42,074 nucleotides of DNA from Planktothrix serta PCC 8927 (lineage in GTDB: Bacteria; Cyanobacteriota; Cyanobacteriia; Cyanobacteriales; Microcoleaceae). A program made the position numbers and the translations under genes. The notes beneath the pieces were generated by a model that was not told the origin of the DNA, ran no database searches, and saw nothing but the letters and a program-made list of their open reading frames with translations. The DNA lies in assembly GCF_900010725.2 (NCBI RefSeq), contig NZ_LR734875.1:54955-97028 (forward strand), written 5' to 3'. How positions within the stretch are numbered: the first letter of the stretch is position 1; each line of letters starts with the position of its first letter. Below are positions 32,979-41,829 of this stretch, piece after piece.

Positions 32979-34892
32979 TTATTTTGCAGGTTCAAAACCA
33001 AAGACTTTGGCATAAAAATTAAATTCACCATCAATAGCGGATTTAATATTTTCGGCTTTTCTAAAACCGTGTTGTTCTCCTTCAAACAGAACATATTCTA
33101 CGGTGACACCTTTTGCTTTTAATGCTGCTACCATCATTTCTGCTTGGTTAGGAGGGACAATTTTATCCTCTGACCCTTGAAAAAATATCACTGGACAAGA
33201 TAATTTATCAACAGAATAAATCGGTGAACGCTGTTGATAAATGGCTTTTTCTTCAGGATAAGCCCCAATTAAACCATCCAAATAACGGGATTCAAATTTA
33301 TGGGTATCCGTTGCTAAAGCTTCTAAATCACTGACTCCATAATAACTGGCTCCCGCCTTAAATACATCCTTAAAAGTTAAGGCGCATAAAGTGGTATAAC
33401 CGCCCGCACTTCCCCCCGCAATTGCCATCCGGTTTCCATCGACTAAACCCTGTTCTGCCAGATATTTTGCCCCATTACAACAATCATCAACATCCACAAT
33501 TCCCCAACTTTTATTTAACCGTTGACGGTATTCTCGTCCGTAACCTGTACTTCCCCCATAATTGACATCTAAAACTGCAAATCCTCGACTCGTCCAATAT
33601 TGATTTTTTAAGCTCAAACTGCTAGAAGTGGCAGCCGTTGGCCCCCCATGACTTTTAACCACTAAAGGCGGTTTTTCGGCTTCAGAAGCTTGATAATCTT
33701 TGTTTTGAGGAGGATAGAAAAATCCATAAGCCGTTTTACCATTTTCTGTGGGGAATTCTATCGGTTGAGGTACGGATAAATAGCCTTTATCCAGTACAAT
33801 TTGACTAGAACGTCTTAATACTTCCAGTTCTCCGGTGTCTAAATTGAGTTTGACAATAGCACTGCTTTCTGTCGGAGAACTGCCAATAAATAAGACTTGA
33901 TTTCCTGAAACTTTTAAGGAATCAATAGCCGTGTAGGAGGTGTCAATATCCTGTAATTGCAGAGTTTTAGTATCCAAACTTGCTAGATAGGAATTACCAT
34001 TTTTACTATAGGTGCAAATAATCTTTTCTGCGGAACTAAACCCATAAGTTGACATTCCAAAGACCCACAGGGGTAAACCAAATTCTGCCGCTATTGGATG
34101 TAAAGGTTCTATTGTTCCTGTATAGCGATATAAGTTCCACCAATTCGAGCGATCGCTAACAAAATATAATACCCCATCCGGCGACCATTGCGGTTGAAAA
34201 ATAGATTCTTCTGTTCCTCCCGCAATTAAGATTTTTTCTCCTAAAGAACCCTCAGAATTAACATCAGCAATCCATAATTCTGTACCATCCCAAGGCATAT
34301 TCGGATGATTCCATGAAATCCAAGATAATTTTTTATTATCGGGGCTTAAACGGGGAAAGGCATAAAAATCATGACCCTCGACTAAAACTCGAATCTCCTG
34401 ACTGTTATTAAGATTAATACTAACAATTGTATTAACAGGTTCTCCCCCTTGGGTATGGTCTTCTCGGACACAAATTAACCGTTGATTTTGGGAATCAATA
34501 ACTCCATCTGCATAACGATATGCACCTTCTGGAGTAATAGGTGCGGGAGTAATTTGATGAGGGGTATTTTCTCCTTGAATTTTCTGTTGATAAAGACGTT
34601 GATCAACAAAATTAGAAAAATAAACATTTCCTTGATTAACAATATAGGAACCCCCCCCATATTCATGAACACGAGTTCTAGCATTCAAGGGTTGAGGTGT
34701 GACATCATTTAATTGATTATCAGGTGTCAAACGAACAATCACACTGCGTCCTGCTTCCGATGGCCGTCCTTCTATCCAATAAATATTATCGCCATCCCCC
34801 GTCAACCCACCCAGTCCAACGGTTCCTTCTACGATTAAATCGGCGATAAGGGGAGATTTCCAAGACCCGTATTGTGCTGTTTTTTTGCTCAT
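32979..34892 (-). CDS. S9 family prolyl oligopeptidase-like peptidase
   Basis: A 637-residue serine peptidase. The N-terminal 350 residues form a beta-propeller (WSPDGVLYFVSDRSNWWNLY and similar WD-like blades), the C-terminal part an alpha/beta hydrolase: Ser in AGGSAGGYTTL, Asp in FQGSEDKIVPPNQ and His in EGEQHGFR. This is the acylaminoacyl-peptidase/dipeptidyl-peptidase layout of family S9. No signal peptide, so cytosolic. Standalone gene; ATG at 34892. Confidence 0.92.
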   Translation of the reverse strand: MSKKTAQYGSWKSPLIADLIVEGTVGLGGLTGDGDNIYWIEGRPSEAGRSVIVRLTPDNQLNDVTPQPLNARTRVHEYGGGSYIVNQGNVYFSNFVDQRLYQQKIQGENTPHQITPAPITPEGAYRYADGVIDSQNQRLICVREDHTQGGEPVNTIVSINLNNSQEIRVLVEGHDFYAFPRLSPDNKKLSWISWNHPNMPWDGTELWIADVNSEGSLGEKILIAGGTEESIFQPQWSPDGVLYFVSDRSNWWNLYRYTGTIEPLHPIAAEFGLPLWVFGMSTYGFSSAEKIICTYSKNGNSYLASLDTKTLQLQDIDTSYTAIDSLKVSGNQVLFIGSSPTESSAIVKLNLDTGELEVLRRSSQIVLDKGYLSVPQPIEFPTENGKTAYGFFYPPQNKDYQASEAEKPPLVVKSHGGPTAATSSSLSLKNQYWTSRGFAVLDVNYGGSTGYGREYRQRLNKSWGIVDVDDCCNGAKYLAEQGLVDGNRMAIAGGSAGGYTTLCALTFKDVFKAGASYYGVSDLEALATDTHKFESRYLDGLIGAYPEEKAIYQQRSPIYSVDKLSCPVIFFQGSEDKIVPPNQAEMMVAALKAKGVTVEYVLFEGEQHGFRKAENIKSAIDGEFNFYAKVFGFEPAK

Positions 34893-35440
34893 ATTTTTGC
34901 TTTTCTCATTTGGGGCAATATCTTAAATTTTAACACTTGTAGAGTTTAGGAATATAGACTTAAATTTCTGCACTCATTTAATTGTTCTGTAAGAGCAATA
35001 AATAACAATTCGCAAAGATGTCTAGCTAAAGAGGAATATAGCATTCTAAATTAGTTGTACAAGTTCCTAAACCCGATGAGTCACTTGTTTAAAATGCGAT
35101 CGCCTGTTTATTTTTTCTTCAAAAAAGGATGAATTGTTCTCCAAACTCAACCCTTGAGGCCAGTTGATCTTCTTGGAGACTTCCCTGACACTCAGAAACC
35201 CGACGCTGTGCTAATTTCTGCTGTGGGGGTGTGCAGGACTGATAAACAAGCTAAAATAAATGCCAACGTAACTGACCTTAAGTAATTTTGAGTTCAACAT
35301 AATCTGTATCATTCAGGGGCGGGATACAGAATCGTTGACCAACAACAGTTATAAACACAACATCACGAACGCTAGTAAATCTGTATCCTGTTACCCAGAC
35401 GATTGTTTGAACGCTAATTGATGCTCAGAAAGGAGACTGA
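34893..35440. promoter_or_regulatory. 548-base gap upstream of glgP, with an operator-like hairpin
   Basis: Divergent leader between the S9 peptidase and glgP. No ORF. TCTGTATC (35303-35310) and its perfect complement GATACAGA (35323-35330) enclose 12 bases, and TCTGTATCC recurs near 35379; they may be a regulator site or an mRNA hairpin in the long glgP leader. AAAGGAGA precedes the glgP ATG. I see no other element. Confidence 0.4.
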
Positions 35441-37978
35441 ATGACTCAATCCTTGATTCCGATTAATCAATGTCCCATCCAAATTGAGGACGATCGCACT
35501 GGAACGAGTGTGGAAACTCTAAAACGGGCCTTTGCCGATAATCTATTCTATGAACTGGGCAAATATGAAGCCATCGCCACAAAGGAAGATTTTTACATGG
35601 CCTTGGCCTATACCTTGCGCGATCGCCAGTTAAGCCGTTGGTTGAAAACGGTTAAAACCTACGAGGACAATAGTGTCAAAATTGTTTACTATCTGTCCGC
35701 CGAATTCCTGATGGGACGCCACCTTGGTAACAGTTTAATTAACTTACACCTCTATGATCGCGTCCGTCAGGCCGTCGAAGAATCGGGACTGAATTTAGAT
35801 GAACTCCTCGAACAAGAACCCGACCCCGGTTTAGGAAATGGCGGTTTAGGACGATTAGCCGCCTGTTTCCTCGACTCCCTGGCTACCTTGGAAATTCCCG
35901 CCGTTGGTTATGGAATTCGTTATGAATTTGGGATTTTTCACCAAACCATGCAAGATGGATGGCAAGCGGAAATTCCCGACAAATGGCTAAGATTTGGTAA
36001 TCCTTGGGAAATTCCTCGTCCTGAACAGGCGATTGAAGTCAAATTTGGCGGTCTGACCGAGATTTATCACGATGAGAAAGGACGGGAACGGATTCGCTGG
36101 ATTCCCGCCAAAACCGTGATCGGAATTCCCTACGATACGCCAGTTCCAGGGTATGACACCAATACCGTTAACCCTCTGCGACTGTGGAAAGCAGAAGCAG
36201 GTGATGATTTTAACTTTGAAGCCTTCAACGCCGGAAATTATGATGGCGCGGTGTCCGATAAAATGCGATCGGAAACCATTTCTAAAGTCTTGTATCCCAA
36301 TGACAACACCCCCCAAGGGAAACAATTGCGCTTAGAACAGCAATATTTCTTTGTGGCTTGTTCTTTGCAAGATATTGTTAAACGTCATCTACGCCACAAT
36401 AGCGGTCTTTATAACTTAAATGAAACCGCCGCCATTCAATTGAATGATACCCATCCGGCGATTGCGATCGCAGAATTAATGCGGTTATTGTTGGATGAAC
36501 ACGGGATTGATTGGAATTCCGCTTGGCGAGTCACCCAAAAAACCTTTGCCTATACCAACCATACCCTGTTACCCGAAGCACTAGAAAAATGGTCAGTGCG
36601 TTTGTTTGCCTATTTGTTACCTCGTCATTTGCAAATTATCTATGAAATTAACCGTCGTTTCATTGAAGATATTCGCCGTTGGTATCCCGAAGATGATCAG
36701 TTAGTCGGACGCTTATCTTTAATTGAAGAAGGGCCAGAACAATTTGTGCGAATGGCTCATTTAGCCTGTGTTGGAAGTCATGCCATTAATGGGGTGGCGG
36801 CACTACATACGGAATTGTTGAAACAAGATACCCTCCGAGATTTTTATCAACTCTGGCCAGACAAGTTTCTGAATAAAACCAATGGTGTTACTCCTCGCCG
36901 TTGGATTTTATTAAGTAATCCCACTTTATCGGCGTTTTATAGCTCTAAAATTGGCGATGGTTGGCTCAAGGATTTGGATAAACTGCGTCAATTAGAAAGC
37001 CACATTGATGATCCTGAGTTTTGTGAACAGTGGCGTCAAATTAAACTGTACAACAAAAAATTGTTAGCCGATTATATCTGGAAATATAATGGCGTTGAAG
37101 TTGATCCCCATTCGATTTTTGATATTCAGGTGAAACGGATTCACGAATACAAACGTCAACATCTGGATGTTCTGCACATTATTACCCTGTATAACCGGAT
37201 TAAACAGAACCCCAATATTAATATCTCTCCCCGAACGTTTATCTTTGGGGGGAAAGCGGCTCCGGGCTATTTTATGGCAAAATTAATCATTAAATTGATT
37301 AACGCCGTTGGGGAAGTTGTTAATAAAGATCCCGATGTGCGGGGACGGTTAAAAGTGGTGTTTTTGGCAAACTTTAACGCCTCTTTGGGTCAACGCATCT
37401 ATCCGGCGGCGGATTTATCGGAACAAATTTCAACGGCTGGAAAAGAAGCCTCTGGAACTGGAAACATGAAGTTTGCCATGAATGGTTCCTTAACAATTGG
37501 CACCCTGGATGGGGCGAATATTGAAATCCGAGAAGAAGCGGGTTTTGATAATTTCTTCCTATTTGGATTAACCGCAGCCGAAGTTTATGCCTTAAAATCT
37601 AAAGGCTATAAACCCAGCGATTACTATCATCGAAATGCTGAGTTAAAAGGAGTGATAGATCGAATTTCATCAGGTTATTTCTCCCATGGAAATGAGGAAT
37701 TATTTAAACCTTTGGTGGATTCCTTAATGTACCATGATGAATATATGCTGTTCGCCGATTATCAAGCTTATATTGATTGTCAGCGACAAGTTAGTTTAGC
37801 TTTCCAAGATACAGCCAAATGGACAAGAATGTCGATTCTGAATGCCCTTCGCATGGGTAAATTCTCTAGCGATCGCACTATCCGCGAATATTGCAACGAG
37901 ATCTGGAACGTTAAACCTGTTCCTGTTGAAATGGAAGGATATAACCCCGAAGCAGCAGGATTGCGTGTGATTAATTAA
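35441..37978 (+). CDS. glgP: Glycogen phosphorylase GlgP
   Basis: An 845-residue enzyme that releases glucose-1-phosphate from glycogen, for dark catabolism. The sequence contains EPDPGLGNGGLGRLAACFLD, the polymer and catalytic site segments NDTHPAIAIAEL and VKRIHEYKRQ, and the PLP site EASGTGNMKFAMNGSLTIGT with the cofactor Lys. Full length for the family. AAAGGAGA precedes the ATG at proper spacing. It has a 548-base upstream gap with an inverted repeat; it is followed after about 95 bases by the SLH gene. Soluble, cytosolic. Confidence 0.97.
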   Translation: MTQSLIPINQCPIQIEDDRTGTSVETLKRAFADNLFYELGKYEAIATKEDFYMALAYTLRDRQLSRWLKTVKTYEDNSVKIVYYLSAEFLMGRHLGNSLINLHLYDRVRQAVEESGLNLDELLEQEPDPGLGNGGLGRLAACFLDSLATLEIPAVGYGIRYEFGIFHQTMQDGWQAEIPDKWLRFGNPWEIPRPEQAIEVKFGGLTEIYHDEKGRERIRWIPAKTVIGIPYDTPVPGYDTNTVNPLRLWKAEAGDDFNFEAFNAGNYDGAVSDKMRSETISKVLYPNDNTPQGKQLRLEQQYFFVACSLQDIVKRHLRHNSGLYNLNETAAIQLNDTHPAIAIAELMRLLLDEHGIDWNSAWRVTQKTFAYTNHTLLPEALEKWSVRLFAYLLPRHLQIIYEINRRFIEDIRRWYPEDDQLVGRLSLIEEGPEQFVRMAHLACVGSHAINGVAALHTELLKQDTLRDFYQLWPDKFLNKTNGVTPRRWILLSNPTLSAFYSSKIGDGWLKDLDKLRQLESHIDDPEFCEQWRQIKLYNKKLLADYIWKYNGVEVDPHSIFDIQVKRIHEYKRQHLDVLHIITLYNRIKQNPNINISPRTFIFGGKAAPGYFMAKLIIKLINAVGEVVNKDPDVRGRLKVVFLANFNASLGQRIYPAADLSEQISTAGKEASGTGNMKFAMNGSLTIGTLDGANIEIREEAGFDNFFLFGLTAAEVYALKSKGYKPSDYYHRNAELKGVIDRISSGYFSHGNEELFKPLVDSLMYHDEYMLFADYQAYIDCQRQVSLAFQDTAKWTRMSILNALRMGKFSSDRTIREYCNEIWNVKPVPVEMEGYNPEAAGLRVIN

Positions 37979-37986
37979 CCTAAATA

Positions 37987-38022
37987 CGGTTGACCGTTGA
38001 CCCTTGACGGTTGACCGTTGAC
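37987..38022. repeat. GGTTGACC-type tandem repeat
   Basis: GGTTGACCGTTGACC and CTTGACGGTTGACCGTTGAC follow one another after the glgP stop. Related to the repeat at 8093-8150. Confidence 0.7.
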
Positions 38023-38037
38023 TATTCCCAGTTAAGC

Positions 38038-38060
38038 TGTTCCCTGTTCCCTGTTCCCTG
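38038..38060. repeat. Heptamer tandem repeat (TGTTCCC x3)
   Basis: Three perfect TGTTCCC copies plus a partial one, just ahead of the SLH gene ribosome binding site. A cyanobacterial STRR with its own word. Confidence 0.85.
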
Positions 38061-38074
38061 ATTAGGAGTGATCC

Positions 38075-39172
38075 ATGTCACAATCTTATCCCCCTGATCC
38101 CCCCAATGGTCGGTCGAATCCCCGCTTAGATGAGATCATTGCCATTATTGTTGCCTTAGCAACGATGGGTACAATTTTGTTTTGGACTTTAAGCCACCCC
38201 AACCGTAAATTAACCCTTACCCCCGATCAAACTCCCCCACAAACTCAAACTTCTTCCGAAAATCAAACCTTATCCAAAATCCTAGAAGATTCCCTTCCAG
38301 ACGGGGTTTCGGCTCCATCGGGAACGACTTCCCAACCCCCAACAACTGCCACTACACCTGCACCAACAGTCAATCAACCTTGGTGGATTGCTTTAGGGTT
38401 AGTTCCCCAAACTGCACCGGATACGTCCATTGCTACGTCCCCCCAGCCCCAAGTTACCCCAGTTCCCCCCGAAACAACGAACATCAACCCAACGGAAACG
38501 GCTTGTCCGACTCAACCTAATGGGGGAAATATTTGTTCAACGACTCCACCTCCTGTAACAACAAAATCCACACCTCAAACAGCCAAATCTTCTTTGATTC
38601 CAGAAGGATATTGGGCGAGTCCGTTTGTGGTCTATTTTATTAATAAAAATTGGGCAACAGGGTCTGATCAAAAACCGTTAAAACCCGATGAAAAAATTAC
38701 ACGCGGAGAATTTGCCGCTCAATTAGAAAAGGCGTTTAATAAACAACCCGAACAACCCCCGATAAAATTTAAGGATGTTCCGCAAAACTTCTGGGCTAAA
38801 CCCGCTTTAAAAGAAGTAACTCAATCGGGTTTTTTAGTAGGATATCCAGGAGATATCTTCCGACCTAAACAAGAAATTCCCCGTGTTCAAGTGTTAGTCG
38901 CTTTAGCAAGTGGGTTAGAGTTAAAACCCCCTACAAATCCTCAACAAACCCTGAAAATATTCACAGATGCTAATCAAATTCCTCCCTGGGCTATTGAGGG
39001 TGTTGCCGCCGCCACAGAAGCGGGATTAGTCGTTAATTATCCTGATAAAAATACCCTCAATCCCAATCAAACTGCAACCTATGGTGAAGTGTCATCTATG
39101 ATTTACCAAGGGTTAGTTTATCGGGGAAAAGCACAACCCATTGCTTCTGATTACATTGTGAATTCACCCTGA
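38075..39172 (+). CDS. SLH-domain envelope protein with one membrane helix
   Basis: A 365-residue protein. Residues 21-40 (IIAIIVALATMGTILFWTLS) form a membrane helix, so it is anchored in the inner membrane. A long Pro/Thr/Gln-rich linker (about 45-165) follows, then three S-layer homology repeats to the C-terminus (FKDVPQNFWAKPALKEVTQS, GFLVGYPGDIFRPK, then FTDANQIPPWAIEGVAAATE). SLH domains bind peptidoglycan-linked polymers, so it probably spans the periplasm to the wall. GGAG precedes the ATG. Function otherwise unknown. Confidence 0.88.
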   Translation: MSQSYPPDPPNGRSNPRLDEIIAIIVALATMGTILFWTLSHPNRKLTLTPDQTPPQTQTSSENQTLSKILEDSLPDGVSAPSGTTSQPPTTATTPAPTVNQPWWIALGLVPQTAPDTSIATSPQPQVTPVPPETTNINPTETACPTQPNGGNICSTTPPPVTTKSTPQTAKSSLIPEGYWASPFVVYFINKNWATGSDQKPLKPDEKITRGEFAAQLEKAFNKQPEQPPIKFKDVPQNFWAKPALKEVTQSGFLVGYPGDIFRPKQEIPRVQVLVALASGLELKPPTNPQQTLKIFTDANQIPPWAIEGVAAATEAGLVVNYPDKNTLNPNQTATYGEVSSMIYQGLVYRGKAQPIASDYIVNSP

Positions 39173-39183
39173 CTATTGACAGC

Positions 39184-39384
39184 TACGGGCGGGGATACCC
39201 AAAGTCCGTCAACTTAATGCCAAAAGCCTTGAAATAAATTTCAGGCTAAAAGCTTAAACCCGTTAAAACGGGTTAAGAAAGACAAGTCTTGAGTCATCTT
39301 TAGATGACTTTAGCTCTTAGCCCGAACTTTAGTTCAGGGCTAACATGGGTTAAGTTGACGGACTTTGGGGGATACCCCGCCCCT
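39184..39384. mobile_element. MITE-like element, copy 2, made of nested palindromes
   Basis: About 200 bases with no ORF. Left end GGGCGGGGATACCC followed by AAAGTCCGTCAACTTAA; right end TTAAGTTGACGGACTTT then GGGGGATACCCCGCCC: about 30 bases of near-perfect terminal inverted repeat, related to the element at 8153-8385. Inside are further perfect hairpins in series: AACCCGTT/AACGGGTT, AGTCATCT/AGATGACT, and TAGCCC...GGGCTA. It fills the gap between the SLH and nucleotidyltransferase genes. Confidence 0.8.
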
Positions 39385-39414
39385 AAAAATCCGTAAAATC
39401 TGTGAAATCCGTGA

Positions 39415-40503
39415 TCAAAATCCCTGTTGAGAAACTAACTCAATACAAAGTTGATTCACCGCTTCCCCATTCACTTGTTTGGGTAAAGTAGAATTTTCCT
39501 CCGCTTGATCCAATTTTTGATACAAGGTTTTTGCCATTTCCATAACTTCATCATAGGCATATTTCCCCTTTTTAATATCCAATAACTCCTCTGCATCCCC
39601 CGCTTCTCGACGGTCTACGATTAAGGATTGAGTTTCTAAAATCTCAATTCCTGTTTTTAATAACCGAATGGCTTGCATGGCAAATTTGCAATCATATCCG
39701 ACTTTAGCTTCCATTTCAGCGCGTTCAGGATTGCGATTTTTCTTCCAATCTTGATAATGTTGGTATTCTCGACAAGCTCGTTGATACTGTTGACTTTTTT
39801 GCAATAATTGAATAAAATCCTTAGAAGAATTTGCCAACTGTTGGGTCATTTCTAAGGTGTCTTCGGGTAAGGGATGTTGTTTTAAAATCCCTTTAAAATC
39901 AATATCAGCAGTTAGGAGTTTATACAGTTCTTTGGCGGGTTCTAAAAATTCAATGCGATCGCGCACTAACCCATACAAATACTCCAAAAAAGTATTCATT
40001 TGACTAACAGTTAATGGCGGGGTATCCACTAACCCAAATTCTGCCGCCGTCGGTTTATGAGTCGGAGGATTCAATAACCAACGGCGATGGGATTCTAACT
40101 TTTTAATTTGAGCATAACCATAGCCAGAATAGGTTTGTTTGACTTTTTTAGATAAGAACATCTGGCGATGCTGTTTTAGATATTCCCCAACTTCTGTAAT
40201 CTCAACATAGTTTTTAAACCACAATAATTCTAAAATATTGGGGTTATTTTCCGTTGATAATCTCAGAAATTTCTTTAATTCATACAAACAGGTATCTTTT
40301 GATAAAAATGGAAATTTACCCGCAGGTTCATCCGTCCAGCCTGTATCTTTTTGTTCAATTAAATTAAATCCTAAATAATAGGGCTTTGTGGCAATAAAAA
40401 CCCCACGATAATCATAATCCGAGGTGATTGTTGCTAGTCCATAGCCTCTGGAACCTGTTAAGGTGAGTAAAATAGTACGGTTTTCAATTTCTAAACGGTT
40501 CAT
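39415..40503 (-). CDS. YcgL-like nucleotidyltransferase
   Basis: A 362-residue protein from ATG 40503; an open extension of 37 residues further upstream looks like read-through AT-rich sequence. The N-terminus has the nucleotidyltransferase pattern GSRGYG (17-22) then SDYDYRG (Asp29 and Asp31), as in polymerase-beta-fold enzymes of the YcgL group (COG3541). The rest is helical (NPNILELLWF, YSGYGYAQIKKLESH). Members of this group are widespread in bacteria and phages, with unknown substrate. No antitoxin-like partner is adjacent, so it is not an obvious MntA/HepT-type system. Confidence 0.8.
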   Translation of the reverse strand: MNRLEIENRTILLTLTGSRGYGLATITSDYDYRGVFIATKPYYLGFNLIEQKDTGWTDEPAGKFPFLSKDTCLYELKKFLRLSTENNPNILELLWFKNYVEITEVGEYLKQHRQMFLSKKVKQTYSGYGYAQIKKLESHRRWLLNPPTHKPTAAEFGLVDTPPLTVSQMNTFLEYLYGLVRDRIEFLEPAKELYKLLTADIDFKGILKQHPLPEDTLEMTQQLANSSKDFIQLLQKSQQYQRACREYQHYQDWKKNRNPERAEMEAKVGYDCKFAMQAIRLLKTGIEILETQSLIVDRREAGDAEELLDIKKGKYAYDEVMEMAKTLYQKLDQAEENSTLPKQVNGEAVNQLCIELVSQQGF

Positions 40504-40660
40504 AGCCAGTTTTAAATAGATAATCAATTGAATTAAGAGGCAATATTTTGACAAATTGCCTGTTAATATTTTATTGTGTAATATAAATGTAGCATATAAA
40601 TCAAAGTTTGCCAAGGGTTAATAAAATTTAACCCTCTATAGATCTATTTTTAACTATAAT

Positions 40661-40870
40661 ATAACTGAGGATTATCGTTATAAACGTTCAGAATATGCAG
40701 CATTAGGAATTCCTGAATATTGGATTATTAATCCCCAGGAATCAAAGATATCCATTTTAACTTTAGTAGATGGGTTTTATGATGGGGTAGAGTTTCGGGG
40801 AGAAGATGCGATCGCTTTCCCAACTTTCCCCGAATTAAACGTAACTGTTGCACAAATTTTTAATGTTTAA
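40661..40870 (+). pseudogene. Uma2-family relic (C-terminal piece)
   Basis: A continuous frame gives TEDYRYKRSEYAALGIPEYW, IINPQESKISILTLVDGFYD and EDAIAFPTFPELNVTVAQIF, which is the C-terminal third of a Uma2-type protein. There is no start codon and an in-frame TAA at 40622 closes the upstream part, so the N-terminal two thirds with most of the catalytic residues are missing. It contains a HIP1 site. Third Uma2 sequence in the window. Confidence 0.8.
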
Positions 40871-40909
40871 TTTTTCCTGGTTATGGAAATTAGAGTCCTG
40901 AAGGACTCA

Positions 40910-41509
40910 CTACGAATGATAATATTTCATTAATATTTCTCCGGCTTCGTTTAAGTCTTTTCCAAAGGTTAGAAAGCCCTCTTCATGTCCAGCCATGACT
41001 AATATTTTCTTTTCTGCTAAATTTTCTTGATCAAATAATCTCAACATTTCTTTTGCCATTTGTGGTGTTCCATATTGAACATCTTTGCTAGTAGTGGGAA
41101 CTTGATTTAATAGTTTTCGCCACAGTTGGGGGTGATGAACATGAATAATTGCGTTAATATGGGGTTCATAACTATAAATTGCAGCATGAGTTAAGGATTC
41201 AGAAGAAGCTTGAATGGGGCCACAACAGGTGAGATGATTGTGTTCAATATTAAAATCTGTGACAACAGTATAATGATCGGGATTGAGTTGAGCTAAATGT
41301 CCGGTTTGGCTTCCAGAAATAATAAATTGTAAACTATTCGCAATCCGAATACTAATATTACCGAATCCGATGCCATTTTCATAGACTCCAATTAGTCCTA
41401 ATTCATGAATGCGATCGCGCCATTCCATTAAAGATTCGATCCATTCAACCGCAACCTTGTCCCCAGGAATACATTCACAGGAATATTTCACCACACCTTC
41501 ATCGATCAT
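40910..41509 (-). CDS. Class II aldolase/adducin-family protein
   Basis: A 199-residue protein of the class II aldolase/adducin fold. Zinc ligands His123 and His125 in INAIIHVHHPQLW, a C-terminal His in VMAGHEEGFL, and Glu104 in SSESLTHAAIY as a catalytic acid are in place, as are GFGNISIR and ISGSQTGHL for substrate phosphate binding. Substrate (an aldose phosphate or methylthioribulose-type compound) cannot be read. Standalone gene; ATG at 41509. No methionine-salvage gene is next to it. Confidence 0.82.
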   Translation of the reverse strand: MIDEGVVKYSCECIPGDKVAVEWIESLMEWRDRIHELGLIGVYENGIGFGNISIRIANSLQFIISGSQTGHLAQLNPDHYTVVTDFNIEHNHLTCCGPIQASSESLTHAAIYSYEPHINAIIHVHHPQLWRKLLNQVPTTSKDVQYGTPQMAKEMLRLFDQENLAEKKILVMAGHEEGFLTFGKDLNEAGEILMKYYHS

Positions 41510-41829
41510 TTTGAACCTCTGACTAGAAACTGCAACTTGCTTTAGTATTTTAGCAATGACTCGATCTCTGAGTCCTCCTGTAACAGATTGTTAAGAGTAA
41601 GTTCAGTAATTTTACGGAAAAATTTAAGGTTTACCCAAAAAATAATTCATCCCAGAGGTCAACAACCGCGAAAAAAGATGAAGTTACTCTAAAAGATTCC
41701 TGATCGAAATCTACCCTTTACCAAATCTTTACATGAATAATTTTAAAGTTTTACAAAAAAATCTAGTAATGTTTGGGGGTTTTAGTGTAAAATTTAAGGA
41801 TTCAAAACCCTATCCTTCCACTTGACATA
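41510..41829. other. Gap before the structured RNA, nothing recognised
   Basis: AT-rich sequence that holds the promoter of the minus-strand aldolase gene at one side and, presumably, a promoter for the plus-strand structured RNA at the other. No ORF over 50 codons on sight and no repeat family member. If the RNA beyond belongs to an IscB-type element, the last 15 to 20 bases here would serve as its guide. Confidence 0.3.

Noticed and set aside
35987-36325. Antisense ORF inside glgP
   Set aside because: Shadow of a highly conserved gene.
40504-40614. N-terminal extension of the nucleotidyltransferase
   Set aside because: AT-rich read-through without homology pattern; MNRLEIENR fits the family start.
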